Assembly (NCBI RefSeq): GCF_018139145.2
Contig: NC_059482.1
Coordinates: forward strand, 5,964,294-6,028,293
Reading direction: 5' to 3'
Length of the DNA: 64,000 nt
Origin: Gymnogyps californianus
Lineage: Eukaryota > Chordata > Aves > Accipitriformes > Cathartidae
The first letter of the stretch is position 1; the number at the start of each line of letters is the position of its first letter. A model generated the notes under the pieces. It had not been told where the DNA came from, did not search any database, and saw only the letters and a program-made list of their open reading frames with translations. Below are positions 50,701-61,113 of the stretch, piece after piece. The position numbers and the translations under genes are program-made.

Positions 50701-50711
50701 CGGAAGTGACG
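50701..50711. promoter_or_regulatory. ETS/CRE composite element
   Basis: CGGAAGTGACG combines an ETS/GABPA core (CGGAAGTG) with a CRE half site (TGACG). It is a common arrangement in CpG-island promoters close to the start site. It lies 5 bp beyond the X-box half site and 39-49 nt upstream of the DYNLRB2 ATG. The call is by motif match only. Confidence 0.55.
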
Positions 50712-53260
50712 CCAGGGAGCGGCAGCACGGGCCGAGCGCGGCCCCTGAGGAGACGGTGCCGGTGCCGCCTCGCCGCGGCGCTGCGCCTGGTGACCCGGGG
50801 CGGGCAGCTGCAGTGCAGGTCCGAGGTCTGCCCTAGGACCCACAACTTGTGCCCTAGGAGCAGCCCGGAGAGACGCCCTGAGAGGGCTGAGGACAAGGGC
50901 ACCTGCAGCATAGCCTGGGGGGCAGTAAGGACCCAGGCCCGGGCTTAAATGGAGCCCAGAGGACGTGAGGGGAAGCCCCAGGTGGGGCTAGTCAGGGCAG
51001 TGAGGGCTTATTAGTGCTTTCAAGGGGCCTGCAGCTATTAGTATGAGTTCTCCTTTGGACGGTCTTGTGGCTGAGCTCTGTTAACGGACTCTGGCTGGTA
51101 GGTGAGGTGAAATGAACTCAAGTTGCCTTAATTGTTGTAGTAAAGGGTTTTTTTTTGGTAGCTTATTTTAAAGCTGAGACTGATACTGACCAAATCCCAA
51201 AGATACCAGTTTAGCTGTAGTTGTTAGAAATAACATATTTTTCTTCTCCCTGTGTATAAGTGTTGCCTTGTCTACTCTCTTTTTTCCACAAGCATTGCAT
51301 ATTGTGTGGGTGTGCAGAGCTTGTTTTTCACCAGTAGAAGCTTTCTAGTCTAACTGTACTGTGATCACTGTGTATAGATAGATAAATCTTCATAAGAAAT
51401 GTTGTGTGCTGCTGTAGCTTACCAGATTTTTCAAATTGGTGTAGTTTGAATTACACCACATAAATGCGGTAAGCCACTTTTACAATACTGTTGTGTAAAT
51501 AAGTTACCCATGTGTTTCTATTCTTCTTTATCAAAATAGTAGGGGAACAAACTTCATGTGCAAGACATTTGAAGAGCCATCTTTCTCCATGCACACAGTA
51601 AATAGTACTGATATGTTCAAAAGACTCTTACATGTCTTTTTAAGAGAAGGGTGCTAGTGTTACTGAGTCTTCTGTGTTGCATGTGAAGCTTCTTAGATTC
51701 TTGTCATTGGAGTGACTTTTAGCTGCTCTGCTCTAAAGAGTTGGCAAGTTTACAAAGTTTGGTGTTTTGGGAAGCCAGCAGCCCCCCCTTTTTAAACAGA
51801 GAGGTCTTAAGAACAAATTAACAAGCTAGTTATTAATCTGCAACTCTTTAAGGACCCATTTGTATTTGAAACTTACAACAGTATATCAGCACACAATTTA
51901 ATGCAGTTTATGGCCCTATGTTGGAGAGAAAATAACTTCAGTGTGTGGGGTTGCCCTATCTATTGCAACAATATTATTCTAGGCATTTATTAAGATTCAG
52001 ACTGGCAGGGGCTAGCATAAATCAAAGCGTTGAAGTTGCTGTGTATTCAGATAAGTGTATAACTGAATTGAAAATCTGGTTTAGGAGGGAAGGGAGAAAT
52101 TATCAGAAATACCAGTATATTTATTTCAAAAGCTACTATTTTAGGAGTTAACCCAACATCCTATGACATGCTATGGAAAGCAATCAAGAACACTATGCCT
52201 ACAGCTGATACTGGTCCATATGAGTCACTGCATCAGCTGTGTGAGTTGCATTTCACCTGTGAACAGTTTAGCCAGCAGTGAAATTGGCATCGATACACCT
52301 GTGCAGTTTTGTTACAGTAAGAAGTATGGTGTTCTGAATTTTTGGAAATGAGGTATCTTTACAGATACTTTTTCAGTTTTTTGAACAATTGGAAGCACTG
52401 ATGCATGATTATTGAATCTGACTGGAACATCTGCTGGGCAATTTTGTTTTAATGCAGTCAGTAGATGCTCTTAAATGAAAACTTATAGATTATACAATAT
52501 AAACCTGGTCCTACTGTCGGTGCTGGTCCTCGCTATTACAGTCCAATTAAAGTCAGCACACTGCAGGATAACATACTGTAAGGGATAGTGGTGATCCTAC
52601 CCCCAGTAAATGGACTGGCAATTCCAGGGATTTAGAAAAATGAAAAGGAGGAATTTTTCCACTTACTCTACTGCACTGTTGCTATTTTTTAGTTTTCAAG
52701 GCTTCTTTCAAGACCATTGTTTTCCTTCATGGATGCAAGATGCCTATGTGTCTTTTTAAAACCAATAAAAATATCAGCTCAGCTTTGCAAAAAATACTGA
52801 ACTGGAGCCAAAATGACAGCTAGCATGATGCAGGATTATTCTTGGAAGCATTATTTATGCTCAGCATGAAAGACTGAAACATGCAGACTTTTACAGACAC
52901 TCAGATAGGCTTTGTCTCAGACTTAGACACATAACAACAAATGAAAATATTTTCTTGGTTACTTGAAATTTAACTGAGAATTCAGATTCCAAGCAACATA
53001 ATTATTCTTTTGATATACAGTAGTGAATGCAGTATTAGGAACTGCTTGAGAACCAGAAACTCCTCATAATCTAGGACTGGAATCTTGCAAATACTTACCT
53101 GTGTGAATAAGTTTAAATATTTGCTGGTAAAAGTAGCAAGTGAGAAGGTTAAGCTTCAGATGCTTGCACTTGTAGTCTGGTGTTTGAACTAATTATGCAC
53201 TTAGTTAAGATTGAGGAAAAAAATCAACTGAAAGATGCAAAATACTTAAAACTATTCTCT

Positions 53261-53282
53261 CCCCACCCCCCACCCCCCCCCC
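53261..53282 (-). repeat. C-rich tract able to form a G-quadruplex
   Basis: The plus strand reads C4-A-C6-A-C10, and the minus strand carries the matching G10-T-G6-T-G4. Such runs can fold as a G-quadruplex or an i-motif. The tract also serves as the pyrimidine stretch of the splice acceptor at 53284. The length of the C10 run is prone to sequencing error. Confidence 0.8.
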
Positions 53283-53284
53283 AG

Positions 53285-53338
53285 GCTACGACAGAGGATG
53301 TAATTCTCCATGTGGAAACTAGGAAGAGGATTTTGCTG
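53285..53338 (+). ncRNA. Candidate plus-strand exon of an unknown transcript
   Basis: A C-rich pyrimidine tract ends in CCAG at 53284. After 54 nt comes the strong donor CTG|GTAAGT at 53339. Only one reading frame through the 54 nt is open (18 codons), and it matches nothing I know. It lies about 2.6 kb from the DYNLRB2 CpG island, on the strand a divergent transcript would use, so a long non-coding RNA exon is the favoured reading. Splice signals alone do not prove use. Confidence 0.25.
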
Positions 53339-56300
53339 GTAAGTACATGAGAATTTCATTCCTTCCTTGCGGCTTGAACCTGGAGACTCAGGAAGAGGGA
53401 GGGAGGGACTGAAGCACACTGAGGGACACACTGAAGGACTTGAGCTACACTGAAGTGCTGTAAACAATCTTGATTTGCTGCCAGCCATTGTGAAATAGCA
53501 TAAATCAATTCAGGAAGAACTTTGCTTTTTATAACCAGTAATCTTAATTACAAGTAACTGTAAAGGTCTGCCAGCTATTACGATAGCTCCCTTGCCCATG
53601 CTGTAGGATATCTCCAGAAGTTTTCAGTTTTGTTGGACTATAAAGTGGAATGAACTCATGCATGACCAATAATGATGCTGTTGATGACCGTACAGTTGGT
53701 TCTTTCAGTTTTTTCCTGTATGCTTTTATTTCTAGCCAAATAGTCTCCAAGGAAATTTGGTAGAAGCAGATAATGTGGCATAGTGGCTGAAAACTTAGAG
53801 TCCATTCTTAGCACACAGCCCTTACACATATCTAAAATAAATGACTGATTATTTGGTATTACGTGATTATTTTGACACAATACTGAGAAAGAGAAATGCA
53901 AATTGTGTTCAGGTATACAAAAGTTTGAATTTTCAATGCAGATGTGTCACTATAAATCATGCTGCTGGTCAGTCACATATCAACCAATGAATGGGAGGTA
54001 CAGTTTGGATTTATTGCCCACAAACTCTGTGGAGCAATTACATTGTGAATATTCTCAGTTAATTCTTGGTCTTTCAGTCTCTGAGAAGCTGGCTCAGAGT
54101 TTCGTAGAAGTAACAAAAGGATTGAATTGCTATCCCCAGAAGGCTTCAGGAGCAGAAGTGTTATTTTGTGGCAGCAGCAGAGTTAAGTTATGGGGGAGAA
54201 TGTGCCAAGCTGAACACAGTCAAAGTGAGGTTTGGGGTGTTGGTGGATGGGAAAAATAATCAGTAGGGCTCCAGGGCTGTACCTGTCCATCTTCTCCTCT
54301 TTTAATAGTTCTGCACTGAGCAATCAGTTGTTGTCAGCACCTCCTTCTATGTGTGAAATACAATAAAATACCTAATCTCTAGTACTCAATTAAAAACCTC
54401 TTCCCTTTCCCTGATTGAAATTTGGCTTTGGTTTTATTAAGAGACCTCCTTTAAAAAGGTGAAAATTAAGGAAAACAGGGTAAAGTTAGTCATCCTTGCA
54501 AGGTTATGAACAAAACTGTAGGGAAGGTCCTGCCTTTCTCCACCTGAGAAAGGTCTTGTAGCAAGCATGTGGCCTAGAGTGGATGACATCAAGATACTTC
54601 CCAATCTGACTGTCGATAAAGTTTTGTTTGTTCTTATCTTCTGTTACCTCTGTGAATCCAAATATCATAAACCAAGAAAGTATTTAAGAAAAACTGTATG
54701 TCATGTAGGCATGTATGAAACAATTTTAAAGTTACTCTGTAGATAAATATTAGAATGAAAATTTGCTCAAAACATTTTTTTCCTGTAAAGATTTTTCCCA
54801 CAGCTTTTGAGAGCAGTTTCTCAGTTTTTTTGCCTGTTGTGTGAGGAATTTCTAGCTCAGATCCTCTAGATGGTGCTACAGCTACAGCACATTGAAGTGA
54901 ACTCACCGTTAGGTTTTGTGTCTTGCTTGTTAAAATGCCACTTCACTTAAGTCACGTATTGTATGAAAGGATTAATGACTTCAGCTACAATACTATTTAC
55001 AGGTTTATGCAAGGAGGAATCAACATAGGTGGATTACCTATCCTCAGCTAAGTAAGAGCAGAAAGGTTTTTTATAGATACAGAAGTCTTGCAGGAACTGT
55101 TGTGTGGTCAAATTATCCCCTCATCTCTTGAAACCATACCTTGAGTGCTGACAAGGGCAGAGGTGGCCAACTGTAGCCTGTGGTGCTGATTAAGTGACAG
55201 CAATGAGCCTCTTAAAACTCCCAGCAGATGTTGCTGTTTTTGTATGCTAATGGGAACTTCACAAATGATTTTCTCTTCCTTCTGAGAGCAGATGTAAGTA
55301 CATGAAAATCGCTTTCTTATATTAAGAGCAAATTGATAATAACCTTGGTTCAGCTGTAAGACAGAAGCTGTAGAGGCACTTTATTTGGTAATTGCAGAAA
55401 GCTTATGCAGACCTTCATCAAAATTAATTTTTTATATTCTGCTAATTTTTCTTGTACTGAAGTAGTTAAGCAAAATCTGAAGTGTGAGCACATTGCTACC
55501 TGGGCTTTTAAACCATCCACTCAGAGGCTTTCAGACGGGCATGTGAATCTGCTCTAGTACGTTTGCCTTATCACCTCTAAGGTAGCCACTCCCCTGCTAC
55601 CCTGGTTATTTCAGTGAGTAAAGTTTAGTCAGAACAGGCATGTCAGCTTGTCAGTAGTATTCCTGAGGTTTTGGTGACCTAATATGATGCTTTGCGTGGT
55701 CTGCTGTGAATATACAGTAGAGAGTTGTGCATCACAGAGGAGGATGCCATGCCATACATGCTAATGTTCCACAGTCCTGCCTTGTTAGGAAATATCAACT
55801 GAAGCGGTAAGAGTTTAGAGAATGACTCTACTGATAGCTGAATCATCTTGAGGTTAGTACTGTTGCTGACAGTGAGGGCTGTGTTTGTGATTAACTAGTA
55901 TGGAAACACTGGGCTCCAGAAGTGTGAAAAGAGAGGGGCATAATCTGGGAAGGGGACCAACTATCCAGTCTGTGTTATAACAGAGCCTTATGTTTAGCTC
56001 AAGGGTATGTATAGACTGTGTCCTTTGTAAGAATAAGGAAGAACTTGACCATCTTTGTAAAAGATGGTCTGTAAAAGGTGTTTTCAGACAATAATAGAGT
56101 AGGCTGAGCCATGGAACTGCATTTAAAATCTTCATTTCACTTGGATAATTGCATCCTTTCTGATATAAGTTGACACCTTGCATTTTAGATTCTTTGCAAG
56201 GCTGGACAAAATTTGGTCAGCATCTTCCAAATAATTTAAGGTGTTTTATGAGATGAAATATGGGTGTCCTCTTCACTTGACACTATTAAAATGTCTATAA

Positions 56301-59300
56301 TATTCTTCATAGAGTAGAGAGTTTACTTACTGGCCAGATTTCATTTTGGGTAGCAGCAGTCTGTCCAAATGTCAGCTATAGTTTAATAGCTATAATGATA
56401 ATCAGCTATAATATACTTTCTATTAGATGCTGCAATAGTGATTCTGAGGTGACTAGTGACAGCAGCTAAAGTTCAGTATTTTTACTTCCTGTCTTAGACA
56501 TCTATTTAGTGTTATTTGCCCTCTTTAAAGTACAGCCGTCCTTCACTCCAGAAGATAAGTGAATGACCATAGCATCTGTAAAGTTTGCATATGTATTTTT
56601 CATATTGCTGAGGCATTTCAGTTTGCAAGAACTGAAGGCAAAACCACAAGCTTCTGTGACCTGTTCTGGGTACTAAGCATGCGTATGCACATTCAAAAGT
56701 TCAACAAAGATAACCAGAAACTAGATGGTTCCCTTTAACACCAGTTAAAGTTAAAATGCCTATTTTGGTACCTTTCATATCTGCAGTGTAGTGGCTAACC
56801 TTGGGACAGAGCAGGCTGTAGGTGCTAAGAAAAGGTGGGGTTAGGGGTCTTAAACAAGAACAGTCTTTTTCCCACTCTCTGGTGTTCAAATGTGAGATAC
56901 AGTATTAGACTGTACTGGCTGGCTCTAGTTGCCATCTTGGGAGAAAGAACGGATACAGCGGGGCTCCTGGCAATTTGTGTCTTTATACATGATCATCAAA
57001 AGCCTGGACTACAACTGCTGATGGATAGGAAACTAGTAGAGAATTGGAGTGAAACCTATTATTGACATTTTTTGGACGAGAGCTATATTTTCCATTACTT
57101 GAGTGTTCTGGATGATCTTTGATGAAAGTCCCAATTAAACTACTGTCAAAAAATGCAACCTGTAGTTTGATGACACAATATTCTCATTTATTATTTTTTC
57201 ATCTCGGTTAGGTCCAGAAGTAAGAGTTCCAAAATATCATAAAGAGTCAGTGTTTGTAAACCAAAGAAATCTGAAAGCACCACAGCAAGTGTACACACAT
57301 AATTAGATATCACGAGATTTCTCCATCACTAATGATACCAGCTCATTTACTGGGGTAAGACAGCTTGGAGCAATTTTGCTATTAGGCATTTCTCCTAAAG
57401 GCTTCTTTAAATATAAAGAAAGTTTGCAAAGTTAATTGTGAGAGTTACTGGGACCATTGCTCGTAGAACAATGATGAGGAAAGTAGTTATAACAGAAGTG
57501 AGTGTGAGGCAGATTAAATTTTAATTTGCATTTGCAGTTATTCTGGAAAAATCAGAATTCCTGGTTTTAAAGAAAAGCAAATGCAATTGTGGAATTTATT
57601 TTACATCACTAATCTGTTTGGAAAACATCTATGTTTATACATGACACTGACTCTTTCCCTAAATGCTGCCCCTTCTGTGTGGCAGGAGAAGGCTGTAATC
57701 AATAACTCCTAGACTGGATTACCTGAAAACCAAGAGAAGGGGAGCTCTTGGTAGAGGCACTTGTTCTGAGGTTCACATCCATTACTTGTCTGACAGAACT
57801 TAAGTTGCTGTAAACTTTCTGTCCAGTGGGAAAACTGTGGGTTTTTTTGTAGTTATTATAATGATCAGAATTAGTGCAACTAGAGACTTGTTCTTTTGGT
57901 ATTGGTGTTAATCTTGTATTGTTTTTAACCCTTCTTTGTAGGCATCTCAAGACTGCGTATCTGGGTCCAAAACCAGAAATAAATCCAGTAGTAAACCAGA
58001 AAGCTTTTAGAGGTGGTACGTGGCCATTGTAAAATCTTTTGGAAGAAGCAAGGATTTATGCTAGATTGAGTTGTTTTATAACCCAGCACTGCAGCCTCAC
58101 CAGTTGCATTCTTCCTGCATGTGTCACTGTAACTTAGTGAACCTTTACATGCTTTAGTCACCTCCTTTAGCTCCATGTTAGCTAACCAGCAAAATGTGTT
58201 ATTCAGTTCAATCTTTCTACAGCTAGAAAGCTTAGAAAAATGCCAACAGAATGAAAGTTCTAAAGGTACGCTGAAGTGGCGTCAAAGCAGCATCCTGTGA
58301 CAAATTTCTGTAGTGCGCTTGGAACTGGCAAGCTCTCAAGTAAATGTAAATATATGACTTTGACATCATTAGAGTGGAACCAGAAGCCACAGTGAAATAC
58401 TGTATGCTATCTTTCATGTGGTGGAAATGTTTCTGTGAGGTTGTACATGTAAATTAAAAAATAGCCATTGGCATATGGTTTCCAAGTAACCAACATATAA
58501 AGATGGGTACACGCTCTCTAAACACAACTTGCATTACGCCATCAATCATGATTTGTGGGATTCTGTGTTCTCTTTCAAGTGGACACTTCAGTGCATCATC
58601 AATAGCAGTGATCTGTGATGTGAGGGCAGGAGCTACTGCCAAGTGCCAAATGTTGAAGGCACTTTTCAGTCTAATCCAGCTCCTTTCCCCCTCCTTTGCA
58701 TATCTTATTAATGTTTTCTCAAAATGGAATACCCCATTTCATGAATGTGTGTTTTCACAACAGCTTACTGATGTCCTGTCCCTGGTAGGGAGATTTATTT
58801 TGTTTCTTTTGGGAAGATCTCATCTCCTTCAGAAACTGGCCTTTCAGAAGGTGCCCATTATCAGAGTGCCTGAATAGATCACAGGCAGGGATAGTATATC
58901 CCAATATCCCCTTGAGCTCAGGGGAAGAAGTGAAGTGGCAAACTGAAGCACCAGAAGGTGATGTCCTTCCTTTTACCCTAACATCCTAATATCTTTCCTG
59001 GATTTTATGCAATATCCAGGTTCAACTCTTCTCTATATTTGAGGCAGGTTTCCCATCTTCTAAGCAGTTGTTTTAAACCTATATTGCACCCTATGTTTTG
59101 TGTGGCTTTTTCCCAATCTCTCCTTTTGTTGCTGTTTTACTTTGACGCATTAAATATTTAAGTATTTTTTTAGAAAAATTTTCTCATCTCATCCATTGAA
59201 ATTGCACATGAATGAAAATTCAAAACTGTTGCCAGCTTCCTTATGTACAACAGCTATTATAAGAAAATAAGTTCAGTAGCAATTCAGTGTTAAACTGTTA

Positions 59301-61009
59301 TCACAATTTGTAAGTGCTAGTGCAGAGAGCTGGTATTTACAGGTTTTCAGGCTGTGATTCTCTTGATCAAAGAAACGATCTCTGCTGTGGTATGGGTCTG
59401 TTGTTTGACAGCGTTTGTCATAGTGTCTTCTTCCTCCTCTCTGGCAAGTGAATGTGAGCCTTTTCAGCTTGTGCAGCCCAAGGGTTTATACTGAATAAAC
59501 TCTGCTTGGAGACTCTCATGTCAATATAATGAACAGCTTTGATTCTAGACTTAAAATACTTTTAAAACAATGCCAGTGATAGTTGCCAAACAAATGTTAA
59601 AGGGATACCTGAGAGAATCTTTCTTTCACATCCAAATTGCAATAAAATTTTATTTCTGATGCCAGACTAAGCTCACTGGATGCAAGTGAAGCTTTGGTTT
59701 CAGCATGCTCACTGTGCAGGTAGGATGCAATTCAGGCAAGTAGAATGTAGCTGTTGGTCAACACTAGTGTAGTTTTAAATTTCTATTTAAAAAAAAAGTA
59801 TAGTTTTGTTCTTAAGTTGTATCAGATGGATATAATTTTCTTTAGAGAGACAGCTTTTAACTCTTTATGCTGGCAAGCTGCTATTCTAATGTTTATTCTG
59901 GTCTGCTCCTATGTCTTAATCCAGGGAACTCTTTTCAGTTGCCAGTCTTATGATGGTTCAACTGTGCTGACTTCACTGGCTGTAATTTTGAGTGAGACAT
60001 GGGAACTGGCTTCAAGGGCTGCCAGGAGCATGCTAGGATACCATCTCAGGTACTGATCCTAGGATGTGCTTAGCTGGCTGCCCACAGTGCCAGCTGAAGT
60101 CTGTGTAGCTCAGGTTACTTAAAATGTTTGATGCTGTACATTGAGTGTGAGTCGTCTTGTGAGGTTTTTTTCTCCCTCTGCTTATGGTGATGCAGCATTC
60201 ATTATCCATCTCAGCATATTAGTGAGAAATGTGACAATGGCAAGTCCCTTAACCGCTGAGTGGTGGCACTGATGCATTAGGGGTGATGTTAAAATAGCAT
60301 GTATTGGTCAAGCAAGATTGACATAATGTGGATCCATGAGAAGATGAGCCTAAATTCCATGCCTAAAGAAGGTGAGCAAGCAGCTGAGGTTGTAGTTTGG
60401 CCCCCAGGTAGTGGATGTGTGCCAGCAGTCAGTCAGTTCCTTGTTATGATCCCTTCATGTGCACATACATGCGCTCTGCCCTCCTGATCGAAGTTTTTTT
60501 CCTCTTGTGTAACTTCTAAAGCGAGTTTCTGTACCTTACCCCTCTCATCCTGAATTACACTTAGTCCTGGTAAATTTTCTGTGACACAACTACCACCACA
60601 CCTCTCATGCCTTCAGTGCACTTGACTCCTTGACTGATAACATGATGAAAGTGGAACAGATACATGATTCTGAGAAAAATCAATACTTTGAAGAATGTCC
60701 TGAACACTTTTTACTGGAAATTTTACAATTTCTGGGAAAGAACTAAGTCATGCAGTGGTTCTTGCAGTTGGGCAGAGTGCTTTAATGTGGCATTAGAAAG
60801 GGAACCTTTTAGGATGCTTGCTACTTCATGAATGACACACATGATTATGTTCATCTTTGGTCAAAAGTACCTTTTAGTTTGGATTTAATCAGCCAGTTGT
60901 GCCACAACAATATAGCTCTATTTCTGACCTAGTTCTGTGCTAGAATGAACACTGCATTAAGGCATAAATATCTTAGCAACTTTAACCACACGCTAGGTTT
61001 TCTAGAAAG

Positions 61010-61113
61010 CATACTTAAGAACATACTTAAGAACTAGAACTGTAAACTATTCATAAATGTCTAGTTAGTTGACCACTCTAGATAAAGATAAGAGCTAGGT
61101 AAAGATAAGAGCT
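61010..61113 (+). repeat. Two neighbouring short tandem duplications
   Basis: CATACTTAAGAA repeats in tandem at 61010-61021 and 61022-61033. About 50 bp further on, TAAAGATAAGAGCT occurs at 61083-61096 and again at 61100-61113. Both pairs are perfect. Confidence 0.85.

Larger units (their letters stand above)
50430..50960. promoter_or_regulatory. CpG island promoter of DYNLRB2
   Basis: This is an abrupt block of GC-rich, CpG-dense sequence in an otherwise AT-rich window. It covers coding exon 1, intron 1, the edge of exon 2 and the upstream flank, with edges judged by eye. It has no obvious TATA box next to the ATG, as is usual for CpG-island genes. Such promoters often fire in both directions, so a divergent plus-strand transcript is plausible. 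Several open plus-strand frames across it look like composition effects rather than genes. Confidence 0.85.

Noticed and set aside
50334..50843. 169-codon minus-strand ORF across the CpG island
   Set aside because: It is DYNLRB2 exon 2 read through intron 1 and the promoter. Only 50363-50438 is coding, as the splice sites and family length show.
50512..50948. Overlapping plus-strand ORFs in the CpG island
   Set aside because: Arg/Pro/Ala-rich frames in several registers are what GC-rich DNA gives when stops are scarce. No family feature is seen.
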